Positions 30,051 through 39,063 of a DNA stretch of 64,000 bases are shown here, piece by piece. How positions within the stretch are numbered: position 1 is the first letter of the stretch; each line of letters begins with the position of its first letter. The notes under the pieces are model-generated. The model was not told the origin of the DNA, did not search any database, and worked only from the letters and a program-made list of their open reading frames with translations. Made by a program: the position numbers and the translations under genes. The stretch comes from Marinomonas arctica. GTDB lineage: Bacteria; Pseudomonadota; Gammaproteobacteria; Pseudomonadales; Marinomonadaceae. The DNA lies in contig NZ_QHJF01000015.1 of assembly GCF_003259225.1 (NCBI RefSeq), forward strand, positions 1-64,000, written 5' to 3'.

Positions 30051-32753
30051 ATGTTAGGAACTGTAATTAAAAAAATTGTCGGCACAAAGAATGACCGAGA
30101 AGTAAAACGATACAGAAAAATCGTTGTACAAATTAACCAACTTGAAGAGTCCTTCCATAAGTTATCTGATGATGATCTATCTGGGAAAACCAGTGAGTTT
30201 CGTGATCGTCTTGATAAAGGGGAATCACTGGATTCTATTCTACCGGAGGCATTTGCTGTTGTCCGTGAAGCAAGTCAGCGTGTGATGGGAATGCGTCATT
30301 TTGACGTTCAGCTCATTGGCGGGATGGTGCTTAACGAAGGTAAAATTGCAGAAATGCGGACGGGTGAAGGTAAAACACTGGTTGCGACACTGGCTGTTTA
30401 CCTAAATGCTTTGTCTTCTAAAGGTGTCCATGTTGTTACAGTGAACGATTATCTGGCGAAGCGTGATGCTAACTGGATGAGACCTCTTTATGAATTTCTA
30501 GACATGAGTGTCGGTGTGGTTTTTTCCGGACAAGACCGTGAAGATAAAAAAGCGGCTTATCTGTGCGATATTACCTACGGTACTAATAACGAATTTGGTT
30601 TTGATTATTTGCGTGACAACATGGTCTTTCGTTTAGAAGACCGTGTGCAGCGTGATTTGCACTTTTCTGTTGTCGATGAGGTTGACTCTATCTTGATCGA
30701 CGAGGCCAGAACGCCGCTCATTATTTCTGGTGCGGTTGAAGACAGTTCTGAGCAGTATCGAAAAATCAATATGCTTGCTCCTCTTTTGGTTAAACAGGAA
30801 GAAAGTGAGACCGAAGAGTCCACTGGGCACTATATTTTTGATGAATCACAACGCAGTATTGAATTGACTGAAGAAGGCCACTCGTTTGTTGAAAATTGGC
30901 TGGTAGAGCAAGGAATGTTGGGTGAAGGAGAGAGCCTCTACGCAGCAGGTAATCTTTCTTTGTTGCATCATGTGCATGCCTGTTTAAAAGCCCATGTTAT
31001 TTTCAAGAAGAACGTAGATTATGTTATTCAAGGTGATCAGATTGTCATCGTGGATGAACATACTGGTCGTACCATGGTTGGGCGTCGTTGGTCTGAGGGT
31101 ATTCATCAGGCGGTTGAAGCGAAAGAGGGTGTGACTATCCAAGCGGAAAGTCAAACGCTTGCCTCAACTACCTTTCAGAATTACTTCCGTTTGTATGAAA
31201 AACTGTCTGGTATGACAGGTACGGCTGATACCGAGGCGTTTGAGTTTCAGCAAATATACGGATTGTCGGTTATTGTTATTCCGACCAATCGTCAAGTGCA
31301 GCGTAAAGACTTCAATGATTTGATTTACATGTCAACGGAAGACAAGTTTGAAGCCATTGTGTTGGACATTGAAGAGAATGTAAAACAAGGCCGACCTGTT
31401 TTGGTGGGTACCGCTTCTATTGATTATTCAGAGCTCCTTTCTAACTATCTTCTTAAAAAGAACGTTAAGCACAATGTTTTGAATGCGAAGCAGCATGAGC
31501 GTGAAGCTGAGATTGTTGCTGAAGCCGGTCGTCCAGGAGCGGTTACCATTGCGACAAACATGGCTGGTCGTGGTACTGACATTGTTTTAGGTGGCAATTT
31601 ACAGGTTGAGTTGGCACAGTTGGGCGAAAATGCCAGTCAAGAGCGTATTGACGCGTTAAAGGCTGACTGGAAAACGCGTAACGAGTCGGTGTTGGCAGCA
31701 GGTGGTTTGCATATTATTGGTACTGAGCGTCACGAATCTCGACGTATAGACAATCAGTTGCGTGGTCGTGCAGGTCGTCAGGGGGATGTGGGGTCGTCTC
31801 GCTTCTACTTGTCTCTTGAAGACAACTTAATGCGCATCTTTATGTCTGATCGTATTAAAAAGATGATGATGGCGCTTGGTATGGAAAAAGGTGAGGCCAT
31901 TGAACATAAGATGGTTTCCAACGCGATTGAAAAAGCCCAGCGTAAGGTCGAGGGTCGTAACTTTGATATTCGTAAGCAGCTGTTAGAATACGATGACGTT
32001 GCTAACGATCAAAGACAGGTTATATACCGCCAGCGTTTTGAAATGATGGTGTCTGAAGATCTATCTGAAGCCATTTTAGCGATGCGTGAAGAGGTGGTTG
32101 CAGGGTTGATTGATGAGTTTATTCCGCCGCAAAGTATCTTTGATATGTGGGATCTTGCAGGGTTGGAAGAGAAGATCCGCAACGAGTTTGGCTTGTCCTT
32201 GCCTATTGTTAAATGGGTTGAAGAGGATAAGAAGCTTTATGAGGAGCCGCTGCGTCAGAAGATATTGGACAGTTTCTTAGAAGATTATCAAGCGAAAGAA
32301 GCGATTGCAGGTGAGCAGCCTTTTAGGGCGTTTGAGAAGCAGGTGCTTTTACAGGTGCTTGATACCTTGTGGAAAGAGCATTTGCAAACCATGGATATGT
32401 TGAGACAAGGTATTCATTTGCGTGGTTATGCGCAGAAAAACCCTAAGCAAGAATACAAGCGTGAGGCGTTTGAATTATTTCAGGGTTTGTTAGAGCAAAT
32501 TAAGTTTGAAGTGATTCAAATCATTACTCGTGTGAAAGTTCAGTCGGCTGAAGAGGCTTCGAAAATTGAAGAGGCCCGTAGAAAGCAAGAAGAGAAAATG
32601 ACGATGAGCATGATTCATGATTCTTTGGATGCACTGTCCGACTCTCCTGCAAGCGCGGATGATTCTCAGGAGTATCCTAAAGTGGGTCGAAATGAGCCGT
32701 GCCCATGTGGTTCTGGTAAAAAGTACAAACAATGTCACGGTCGTCTGATTTAA
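30051..32753 (+). CDS. secA: Preprotein translocase ATPase SecA
   Basis: SecA is the motor that pushes unfolded preproteins through SecYEG. The 900-residue product has Walker A in [23 protein letters not shown]-type [20 protein letters not shown], the preprotein-binding domain, motif VI-like [20 protein letters not shown], and helical scaffold and wing domains. The C-terminal zinc finger reads [19 protein letters not shown] and binds SecB and phospholipid. ATG at 30051 sits about 90 nt after the lpxC terminator, so secA has its own promoter region. Confidence 0.98.
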   Translation: MLGTVIKKIVGTKNDREVKRYRKIVVQINQLEESFHKLSDDDLSGKTSEFRDRLDKGESLDSILPEAFAVVREASQRVMGMRHFDVQLIGGMVLNEGKIAEMRTGEGKTLVATLAVYLNALSSKGVHVVTVNDYLAKRDANWMRPLYEFLDMSVGVVFSGQDREDKKAAYLCDITYGTNNEFGFDYLRDNMVFRLEDRVQRDLHFSVVDEVDSILIDEARTPLIISGAVEDSSEQYRKINMLAPLLVKQEESETEESTGHYIFDESQRSIELTEEGHSFVENWLVEQGMLGEGESLYAAGNLSLLHHVHACLKAHVIFKKNVDYVIQGDQIVIVDEHTGRTMVGRRWSEGIHQAVEAKEGVTIQAESQTLASTTFQNYFRLYEKLSGMTGTADTEAFEFQQIYGLSVIVIPTNRQVQRKDFNDLIYMSTEDKFEAIVLDIEENVKQGRPVLVGTASIDYSELLSNYLLKKNVKHNVLNAKQHEREAEIVAEAGRPGAVTIATNMAGRGTDIVLGGNLQVELAQLGENASQERIDALKADWKTRNESVLAAGGLHIIGTERHESRRIDNQLRGRAGRQGDVGSSRFYLSLEDNLMRIFMSDRIKKMMMALGMEKGEAIEHKMVSNAIEKAQRKVEGRNFDIRKQLLEYDDVANDQRQVIYRQRFEMMVSEDLSEAILAMREEVVAGLIDEFIPPQSIFDMWDLAGLEEKIRNEFGLSLPIVKWVEEDKKLYEEPLRQKILDSFLEDYQAKEAIAGEQPFRAFEKQVLLQVLDTLWKEHLQTMDMLRQGIHLRGYAQKNPKQEYKREAFELFQGLLEQIKFEVIQIITRVKVQSAEEASKIEEARRKQEEKMTMSMIHDSLDALSDSPASADDSQEYPKVGRNEPCPCGSGKKYKQCHGRLI

Positions 32754-32768
32754 TTGGAGAGTGTTTAA

Positions 32769-33989
32769 ATGGCGGTAGGATTACATGATTTTCCAGCTAT
32801 CCCAGAAATAAAAGGGATTCGCATAGGTGTTGCTGAAGCGGGTATCAAAAGACCGAATAAAAAAGATGTCGTTATTTTTGAAGTATGTGAAGGCGCATCG
32901 GTAGCGGGTGTTTTTACGCAAAACGCTTTTTGTGCAGCTCCTGTTCGAATTTGCCAGCAGCATTTGGGGTTATCTGGAAGTCGCTATTTGCTGATTAATA
33001 CCGGTAATGCTAACGCAGGAACGGGCAAATTGGGTTTGGCTACTGCGTTAAAGACGTGTGAGTTTCTGGCTGATCAAGCAGGCGTGAATGTAGAAGCCAT
33101 CCTACCGTTTTCAACGGGTGTGATTGGCGAGCCGCTGCCGGTTGATAAGATTATTGCTGCTATTCCAGCAGCATTGGCTAACTTGTCGGCAAATAACTGG
33201 CATTCAGCCGGTGTTGGTATTATGACGACCGATACTTTGCCAAAGGGGTCGATTCGTACTTTTGATTTTGAAGGCAAAACTTACAGTATTGCGGGTATTT
33301 CAAAAGGCGCGGGTATGATTCGTCCTAATATGGCGACTATGCTGGGATACGTGTGTAGTGATATTGCTATGGATGTTTCAGTGCTCCAGTCAATACTCAA
33401 AGACGTTGTTAATAAAAGCTTTAACCGCATTACTATTGATAGTGATACGTCAACCAATGATTCTTGCGTTGCCATTGCGACAGGCATGGCGGGTAATGCC
33501 AAAGTAACGTCTGTTGATGAGCCCCTTGCTCAAGCCTTTATTGCGGCATTTACCGAAGTGATGCAAGAGTTGGCTCATGCTATCGTTCGAGATGGCGAAG
33601 GGGCGACGAAATTTGTGACGGTTGAAGTGGTCGGTGCTGCTATTCAGTCTGATGCAACCAAAACGGCATTTGAAATTGCACATTCGCCTTTGGTTAAGAC
33701 GGCATTGTTTGCTTCTGATCCAAACTGGGGGCGCATTTTAGCTGTTGTGGGTCGTGCTGGTGTGCAAGATTTGGATGTTGATAAAGTGCAGTTGCATATC
33801 AATGGTTTTGAGGTGGCTCGTAATGGTGGTCGTTCTCCAGATTATTTGGAGGAGCACGGTAAGCAAGCTATGGCACCACAAGAAATTCATATAGTGCTTG
33901 ATCTAGGTATGGGAGACGAATCTGACGTGGTTTGGACAACAGATTTTTCTCATGAGTACGTTACTATCAACGCAGAGTATCGCACCTAA
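32769..33989 (+). CDS. argJ: Bifunctional ornithine acetyltransferase / N-acetylglutamate synthase ArgJ
   Basis: ArgJ recycles the acetyl group from N-acetylornithine to glutamate in arginine synthesis. Many versions also use acetyl-CoA. The 406-residue precursor self-cleaves before the Thr in KGAGMIRPNMATMLGYV (about residues 179-195), giving alpha and beta chains. Other conserved parts are INTGNANAGTGKLG, PFSTGVIGEPLP, DSDTSTNDSC and FASDPNWGRILAVVGRAG. The ATG follows TTGGAGAG. The stop shares a base with the mutT start (TAATG). Confidence 0.96.
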   Translation: MAVGLHDFPAIPEIKGIRIGVAEAGIKRPNKKDVVIFEVCEGASVAGVFTQNAFCAAPVRICQQHLGLSGSRYLLINTGNANAGTGKLGLATALKTCEFLADQAGVNVEAILPFSTGVIGEPLPVDKIIAAIPAALANLSANNWHSAGVGIMTTDTLPKGSIRTFDFEGKTYSIAGISKGAGMIRPNMATMLGYVCSDIAMDVSVLQSILKDVVNKSFNRITIDSDTSTNDSCVAIATGMAGNAKVTSVDEPLAQAFIAAFTEVMQELAHAIVRDGEGATKFVTVEVVGAAIQSDATKTAFEIAHSPLVKTALFASDPNWGRILAVVGRAGVQDLDVDKVQLHINGFEVARNGGRSPDYLEEHGKQAMAPQEIHIVLDLGMGDESDVVWTTDFSHEYVTINAEYRT

Positions 33990-34378
33990 TGTTGGTGAAA
34001 GTGGCGGCTGGGGTCATTCTTCGGAATGACTCTGTTTTTATTGCCCTTAGACAATCGAACCAGCATCAAGGGGATTTGTGGGAGTTTCCTGGTGGCAAAT
34101 GTGAGCCTTCTGAGGCTGTCGATGCTGCCTTGGTGCGTGAATTAAAAGAAGAATGCGGTATTTCCGTTACGGAGCATTCTTTTTTTAAAACGATCTCGCA
34201 TGATTACGGTGATAAACAAGTTGAATTGCATTTCTATAAAGTCACTGGTTTTAAAGATGAGCCAATGGGTAAAGAAGGGCAAGAGGTACGCTGGGTGACG
34301 GTGTCTGATTTGCTGTATTATGAGTTTCCTGAGGCAAACAAAGTTATTGTTGAAGCTTTGATGGCGGAAGTGACATAG
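33989..34378 (+). CDS. mutT: Nudix hydrolase, MutT (8-oxo-dGTPase)-like
   Basis: MutT removes 8-oxo-dGTP from the nucleotide pool. The 129-residue product holds a complete Nudix box, G(x5)E(x7)REL(x)EE(x)G, reading GGKCEPSEAVDAALVRELKE then ECGI at about residues 36-59. VAAGVILRNDSVFIALRQ is at the N-terminus. Size and coupling to argJ and secA match mutT of Pseudomonas and relatives. The substrate is inferred from family and context. Confidence 0.9.
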   Translation: MLVKVAAGVILRNDSVFIALRQSNQHQGDLWEFPGGKCEPSEAVDAALVRELKEECGISVTEHSFFKTISHDYGDKQVELHFYKVTGFKDEPMGKEGQEVRWVTVSDLLYYEFPEANKVIVEALMAEVT

Positions 34379-34429
34379 TACAAGCGTAGACTGTCAATCA
34401 GTGTGCTGATATTAAGCGCCGTGTAGGTG

Positions 34430-34463
34430 AAAAAAAGAGCTTCAATTTGAAGCTCTTTTTTTA
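34430..34463. terminator. Bidirectional terminator between mutT and the double-receiver gene
   Basis: Perfect stem AAAAAAGAGCTTC/GAAGCTCTTTTTT with a small loop, A-rich on one side and T-rich on the other. It can stop transcription from both convergent genes. Confidence 0.9.
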
Positions 34464-34465
34464 TT

Positions 34466-35263
34466 TTAGCTGAGTATTTTAGCCAGCAGTTTTCTGACGA
34501 CGCTGGGTTCGAAAGGTTTGCCACATATCGCATCTACGCCTTCTTGGGCGATGTTGGATAGTTGACTGTCTTCTGAGTTTGAACTCACCATGAGTATGGG
34601 GATATGGGCCAGCGATGGGTCTTTTCTAACGGCTTCGGTCAATTCTCGACCATCCATTTCCGGCATATTATAGTCTGTCACAATTAGGTCAAATTCCATT
34701 CTACTGAGTAGTTCGATGGCTTCTTTGCCATTTTCTGCGAATTGTATGTCTTCTATTCCCATCGTATTGAGTGTTCTGCTGACGTGTTTTCGAGCCATAA
34801 GGCTATCATCGGTCACTAGCACGCGTAGCATTTTTGGGTCGAACATTTCTAGGTCTATTTCTTCTTCTACGATAAGATCCAGAGTCGCGTGAATGGCTCT
34901 CTGTAAGTCTGTTTTGCTGAAGGGCTTGGGAAGTATGGCAAGAACGCCAGATTGTCTTAAGTGTTCGAGGTGATCTCTATTACGCTCGCTGGAAATGAGC
35001 ATGAAGCATTGGTTTTCTGTTGCTTGATTGGCTCTGATTTTGTCAATTAAGTCATTTGCACTGCCATCAGGTAAGTACATGGATGAGATCACCAGATCGG
35101 GTGGGAATGACGCCAGGGATTCTATGGTTTCTTGAATGTTATTTGCATAGTCAATTTTACTTATGCCAGCATCTTCCAGTGCTTTGGTAATGATTTTCTT
35201 TTGAGTGTCTGAGGGTTCCACAAGGAGAAAGGAAAGATCACTTATTGCTGCGTAACTGCTCAT
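34466..35263 (-). CDS. Double-receiver response regulator, first receiver degenerate
   Basis: This 265-residue protein is two CheY-like receivers with no output domain. Receiver 2 (about residues 146-265) is intact: D152-D153, phosphoacceptor D197 in VTDYNMPEMDG, and K249 in GKPFEP. Receiver 1 (about 11-130) keeps the fold and K113 (LPKPFS) but has Ser61 where the phosphorylated Asp should be (DLVISSMYLPDG) and Glu16-Pro17 in place of the acidic pair. Receiver 1 probably acts as an unphosphorylated interaction module. No kinase is adjacent. A chemotaxis- or c-di-GMP-linked role is possible, but nothing here proves it. Confidence 0.85.
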   Translation of the reverse strand: MSSYAAISDLSFLLVEPSDTQKKIITKALEDAGISKIDYANNIQETIESLASFPPDLVISSMYLPDGSANDLIDKIRANQATENQCFMLISSERNRDHLEHLRQSGVLAILPKPFSKTDLQRAIHATLDLIVEEEIDLEMFDPKMLRVLVTDDSLMARKHVSRTLNTMGIEDIQFAENGKEAIELLSRMEFDLIVTDYNMPEMDGRELTEAVRKDPSLAHIPILMVSSNSEDSQLSNIAQEGVDAICGKPFEPSVVRKLLAKILS

Positions 35264-35404
35264 ACTGTAAAACCGCCTATATTGATGTTAATACTGCTTT
35301 TTTTGCTCAGACTAATTTAAGCTTAATGATTGCTTATAGTGAATTCCATTATACTAAATAGGTTAACATGTTTTATCTAGTAAATTTGAATAGTAGAGGT
35401 TTTG

Positions 35405-35683
35405 ATGGCAACGGCAAGTGCGTGTCATATTTTGGTGAAAACAAAGGCGGAAGCGGAGTCGCTTAAAGAGAAATTAGACAAGGGGGCCGATTTTCATAAA
35501 TTAGCCAAGCAGTTTTCTACTTGCCCATCAGGTAAGAAGGGTGGCGATCTTGGTGAGTTTCGTAAAGGTGATATGGTTGCTGCTTTCGATAAGGCTGTGT
35601 TTACTGGGCCTTTATTAAAAGTGCAGGGGCCAGTAAAAACCCAGTTTGGCTTTCATCTAATTAAAGTGTTATATCGTTCCTGA
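35405..35683 (+). CDS. ppiC: Parvulin-type peptidyl-prolyl isomerase (PpiC-like)
   Basis: This 92-residue single-domain parvulin interconverts cis and trans X-Pro bonds. Motifs are [46 protein letters not shown] and [10 protein letters not shown], which cover the active-site His and Cys positions. There is no signal peptide, so it is cytoplasmic, like E. coli PpiC. The ATG at 35405 follows GAGG. The upstream in-frame TTG at 35402 is ignored. It may be co-transcribed with the next gene 24 nt away. Confidence 0.93.
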   Translation: MATASACHILVKTKAEAESLKEKLDKGADFHKLAKQFSTCPSGKKGGDLGEFRKGDMVAAFDKAVFTGPLLKVQGPVKTQFGFHLIKVLYRS

Positions 35684-35707
35684 GTCTATTTAAGAGGAGA
35701 AAAGGCT

Positions 35708-36133
35708 ATGAGTCATCCTGTTCAGCTTGATGAATTGTATTTTGTGGCGCCCCAGCTTGCTGAGTCTGATATCGCTTTACTTAAGGCGCAGGGGTTTGAG
35801 CGAATCATTAATAATCGTCCGGAGGCTGAGTCGGATGATCAGCCTTCTGGTGATAGTTTGCGTGCTGTGGCTGAGTCTTTGGGTATGGAGTATGTTAGCA
35901 ACCCTATTAATTTGGCGGCGCTTTCTCAGGATCAAGTTGATTTTCAGAGGCATGTTTTGTTGAGTGAGAAAAAGACCTTGGCGTTTTGCCGAACTGGTAC
36001 GCGTTCTTCGGTTTTATGGGTGTTATTAGAAAATAGTAAGGGTGTGGATTATAGCGAGCTGATCGAGCTGGTATCAGGCAAAGGGTTTGATCTTTCTCGT
36101 TGTGCGTCTGCCATGGCTCCATTGCTTAAATAG
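35708..36133 (+). CDS. DUF442/TIGR01244-type phosphatase-like protein
   Basis: This 141-residue protein resembles the N-terminal phosphatase-like domain of beta-lactamase-hydrolase-like (BLH) proteins. It has LDELYFVAPQLAESDIALLK, the IINNRPEAESDDQP segment and the catalytic-loop sequence AFCRTGTRSSVLW. That loop has Cys and Arg separated by four residues, as in rhodanese-type loops, rather than the CX5R of classic tyrosine phosphatases. In other bacteria the domain is fused to a persulfide dioxygenase-like hydrolase. Here it stands alone. A clear AGAGGAG ribosome site precedes it. Substrate unknown. Confidence 0.8.
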   Translation: MSHPVQLDELYFVAPQLAESDIALLKAQGFERIINNRPEAESDDQPSGDSLRAVAESLGMEYVSNPINLAALSQDQVDFQRHVLLSEKKTLAFCRTGTRSSVLWVLLENSKGVDYSELIELVSGKGFDLSRCASAMAPLLK

Positions 36134-36205
36134 ACTAATGAAAACGGATAAATTTTTTGCTTAATAGGCTTTTGTTAAGCTTTTTTAAAACAGTATTGGG
36201 AAATT

Positions 36206-36817
36206 ATGGTTAGTCGTCCGTCACTAGAAACTGCTACAGCGTCAGATCCAGACCGGTTTGTTGAGCCTTTGGAGCTTGGCAAGCGAGTAAAAGAAATTCG
36301 TCTTGCAAAAGGTTGGACACTTGAAGAGGTGGGAAAAAGAACAGGTATTGCTCGTTCTACATTGTCGAAAATTGAGAATGATCAAGTGTCGCCAAGTTTT
36401 ACCATTGTACAAAAGTTGATTAAGGGCTTGGAAATGGATTTGCCGCAACTGTTTGTTGAGGCCAGTGAGCATTCTATTGCGGGAAGGCGAGACATTACTC
36501 GAAAAGGTAAAGGTGAGCCTCATCCGACGGCGACATATGAGCATGAGCTTTTAAATTATTCCATTAGTCGTAAAAAGATGGTGCCTTTTAAAACAACCGT
36601 TCGAGCAAGATCTTTTACCGAGTTTAAAGAGTGGGTTCGTCATGATGGCGAAGAATTTCTGTTGGTGTTGCAAGGGAAGATTAATTTTTTCTCTGAACTC
36701 TATGAGCCAATTGAATTAAAAGAAGGTGACAGTGTGTATTATGATGCCACTATGGGGCATGCTGTTGTGTCGACATCAATAAAAGATGCAGAAATACTTT
36801 GGGTGGTTGCCCGTTAA
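36206..36817 (+). CDS. XRE-family regulator with C-terminal cupin domain
   Basis: The 203-residue product has an XRE helix-turn-helix at about residues 24-80 (GKRVKEIRLAKGWTLEEVGK, then RTGIARSTLSKIEND). A cupin sensor domain follows at about 115-200 (EEFLLVLQGKINFFS, GDSVYYDATMGHAVVS). Such proteins usually control amine, amino-acid or sugar-acid catabolic genes and bind a small ligand in the cupin. No catabolic operon lies beside it. The nearest gene is the DAHP synthase 33 nt downstream, so control of aromatic amino-acid synthesis or autoregulation is possible but unproven. Confidence 0.87.
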   Translation: MVSRPSLETATASDPDRFVEPLELGKRVKEIRLAKGWTLEEVGKRTGIARSTLSKIENDQVSPSFTIVQKLIKGLEMDLPQLFVEASEHSIAGRRDITRKGKGEPHPTATYEHELLNYSISRKKMVPFKTTVRARSFTEFKEWVRHDGEEFLLVLQGKINFFSELYEPIELKEGDSVYYDATMGHAVVSTSIKDAEILWVVAR

Positions 36818-36850
36818 TAAGTGATTTATAGAAGAAGGTTGTAGAACATT

Positions 36851-38197
36851 ATGAAGCAGTGGGAATTGACAAGTTGGAGAGAAAAAACGGCACTACAGCA
36901 GCCGGTTTATCCTAATGCAGAGCATTTGGCGCAGGTTGAGAAGACATTAGGGAAGATGCCTCCGCTGGTTTTTGCTGGTGAGGCGCGGCAGTTGAAAAAA
37001 GCCCTAGCGCAGGTCGCCAATAGACAGTCATTTCTACTGCAAGGTGGAGATTGTGCAGAGAGTTTCGCGGAGTTTCACGCGAATAATATTCGCGACACGT
37101 TTAAGGTTATGTTGCAAATGGCCGTCGTTTTGACTTATGCCGGTAAGTGCCCGGTTGTCAAGGTTGGGCGAATGGCTGGGCAGTTTGCTAAACCAAGATC
37201 GGCGGGTACAGAGACAATAAATGGTGTTGAGTTGCCAAGTTATCGCGGCGATATTATTAATGGTATTGAATTTACTGAGCAAGCTAGGGTTCCTGATCCT
37301 GAGCGTTTGGTGCAAGTATATAACCAGAGTGCATCAACCATGAATTTACTTCGTGCCTTTGCTCAAGGTGGATTTGCAGATTTGCATCAGGTGCATCAAT
37401 GGAATTTAGATTTTTTAAGTGCGAGCCCTGCTGGAAGTCGTTATCAAGGTGTCGCAGACAAAATCGACGATGCACTACAATTTATGGAAGCTTGTGGTAT
37501 CGGTCCTGGTTTGGCTCAACTGAGAGAGACAGATTTCTATACGTCTCATGAAGCGCTGTTGTTGCCATACGAACAATCTTTAACGCGTAAAGATAGCTTG
37601 ACGGGGGATTGGTACGATTGTTCCGCCCATATGTTATGGATTGGTGATCGGACTCGTCAGTTAGATGGTGCACACGTTGAATTTCTGCGCGGCGTAAAGA
37701 ACCCCATTGGTGTTAAAGCTGGCCCATCTATGGATCCTGAGGATCTGCTTCGTCTGTGTGATGTGTTGAACCCTGAGAATGAGCCGGGTCGTTTGAACAT
37801 CATTGTTAGGATGGGGGTAGATAAAGTGGCTGAGGGAATGCCTAAGCTGATTCGTGCCATTCAACGCGAAGGAAAGCAAGTGGTTTGGAGTAGTGATCCG
37901 ATGCACGGTAACACAGTGAAGGCATCAACGGGCTACAAAACGCGTCGTGTAGATGATGTGTTAAGGGAAGTTCAGCAATTCTTCCAAGTTCACAATGCAG
38001 AAGGTACTTATGCCGGCGGTGTGCATTTTGAAATGACAGGGCAAAATGTGACCGAATGCGTTGGTGGTGCCTTTGAAGTGACGGAAGCGGATTTGGCGGA
38101 TCGATACCACACACATTGTGATCCTCGTTTGAATGCAGATCAGTCTTTAGAGTTGGCTTTCATGATTTCTGAGACGCTAAAAAAAGCAAGAGCGTGA
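36851..38197 (+). CDS. 3-deoxy-7-phosphoheptulonate synthase, class II
   Basis: This enzyme condenses phosphoenolpyruvate and erythrose 4-phosphate, the first step of the shikimate pathway. The 448-residue protein is of the class II (plant and mycobacterial) type, unrelated in length to E. coli AroF/G/H (about 350). Signatures are [30 protein letters not shown] (with the metal and substrate Cys region), [51 protein letters not shown] and [21 protein letters not shown] follows AGAAGGTTG. A long bidirectional terminator lies downstream. Confidence 0.95.
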   Translation: MKQWELTSWREKTALQQPVYPNAEHLAQVEKTLGKMPPLVFAGEARQLKKALAQVANRQSFLLQGGDCAESFAEFHANNIRDTFKVMLQMAVVLTYAGKCPVVKVGRMAGQFAKPRSAGTETINGVELPSYRGDIINGIEFTEQARVPDPERLVQVYNQSASTMNLLRAFAQGGFADLHQVHQWNLDFLSASPAGSRYQGVADKIDDALQFMEACGIGPGLAQLRETDFYTSHEALLLPYEQSLTRKDSLTGDWYDCSAHMLWIGDRTRQLDGAHVEFLRGVKNPIGVKAGPSMDPEDLLRLCDVLNPENEPGRLNIIVRMGVDKVAEGMPKLIRAIQREGKQVVWSSDPMHGNTVKASTGYKTRRVDDVLREVQQFFQVHNAEGTYAGGVHFEMTGQNVTECVGGAFEVTEADLADRYHTHCDPRLNADQSLELAFMISETLKKARA

Positions 38198-38212
38198 TGT
38201 ACTGATAGCATA

Positions 38213-38254
38213 AAAAAGGCCCAGATTGAACTGTCATCAATCTGGGCCTTTTTA
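38213..38254. terminator. Bidirectional terminator after the DAHP synthase gene
   Basis: A 17-bp perfect stem runs from AAAAAGGCCCAGATTGA to TCAATCTGGGCCTTTTT around a 7-nt loop. A-rich and T-rich ends serve both the plus-strand synthase gene and the convergent GIY-YIG gene. Confidence 0.92.
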
Positions 38255-38267
38255 TTTGCTGAGACAA

Positions 38268-38969
38268 TCAGCCTTTACGGCGACGAAATGCAGACGTGGC
38301 AGATTTGGACGTTACATCAATTTTTGCCATGATGAGTGCCATTTCTTCTGCTTCCGCTTGTTGCTGTGACTTTAATTTTTCTTCGCGTTCTTTTTTGGCG
38401 GCTCTTTCCGCCTCATTCAGCATTTTTTGAATGCTGGCTTTGCTTTTGGCGCGAGGGGGCGCTTTTTTCTTTTCAGTCGCGGTGGCAGCAACTGGTGTTC
38501 CTAGTCTGTCTTCACCGATAAGCTCGCCAAAAAAAGATTTGGCCGTTGGCGCGGGCTCAATTGTCTTTTTTGGTAGTTCTACTGTTTTTTTTTCCGCGAC
38601 TTTTCTTATTTTTTTGGGTTGTTCGGCTGTTGATACGCCATTTGCATCAAATAGCGCTTTTTTGCCAAGATTTAAAGTTGTGGCTTTTTCAGCCGTCTGC
38701 GCAATTTTGTAGCCGCGTAAACTTTCACCGTTATAAATAGAAATGTAATCCGTTTCTAATTCATAAAGCTCTTCTTTGTCGCTTGTTTCAAATAGTTCTT
38801 CAACTGTAAAAGCTTCAACGCCATTCTCCCTAATGTCGTTGTATAAAGGAAAGTCCAAACCTTCGCTTGTTGCTTCTACGTACTGTTCGAAACGTTGGAA
38901 GCCACTATTGAAAGACGTTCCAATGTAGTGTTTGCCGGAGATGTTATTTGTGATTTTAAAAACGACCAA
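38268..38969 (-). CDS. GIY-YIG domain protein with a charged Lys/Glu/Ala-rich tail, TTG start
   Basis: The N-terminal 80 or so residues match a GIY-YIG fold: VVFKITNNISGKHYIGTS, then an Arg-containing helix (NSGFQRFEQYV), and TDYISIYNGESLRGYKI with the catalytic-type Glu and Asn. The canonical GIY tripeptide is VVF here. The remaining 150 residues are low complexity, rich in Lys, Ala, Glu and Pro, with a predicted coiled coil (AERAAKKEREEKLKSQQQA) near the C-terminus. Start is TTG at 38969, the only start in the frame after an upstream stop, with AGAGG at good spacing. Function and target unknown. Possibly a nicking nuclease or DNA-binding protein. Confidence 0.8.
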   Translation of the reverse strand: MVVFKITNNISGKHYIGTSFNSGFQRFEQYVEATSEGLDFPLYNDIRENGVEAFTVEELFETSDKEELYELETDYISIYNGESLRGYKIAQTAEKATTLNLGKKALFDANGVSTAEQPKKIRKVAEKKTVELPKKTIEPAPTAKSFFGELIGEDRLGTPVAATATEKKKAPPRAKSKASIQKMLNEAERAAKKEREEKLKSQQQAEAEEMALIMAKIDVTSKSATSAFRRRKG

Positions 38970-39008
38970 AATCGCTGCCTCTTACGTAATATCTTTTTAA
39001 TAGCACAT

Positions 39009-39050
39009 AAACCCCAGTCACCTGAGGTAACCCAAAGGTGACTGGGGTTT
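39009..39050. terminator. 15-bp inverted repeat, probable terminator of the O-methyltransferase gene
   Basis: AAACCCCAGTCACCT (39009-39023) and AGGTGACTGGGGTTT (39036-39050) are perfect inverted repeats around a 12-nt loop. They lie between the 3' end of the O-methyltransferase gene and the GIY-YIG start on the minus strand. The T tract on the minus side is short (TTTATGTG), so termination may be weak. Confidence 0.6.
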
Positions 39051-39063
39051 ATAAGAAATGGGT

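Noticed and set aside
38336-38740. Plus-strand frames opposite the GIY-YIG gene
   Set aside because: They are mirror images of the low-complexity Lys/Ala/Glu tail, with Phe/Leu-rich products and no start signals.
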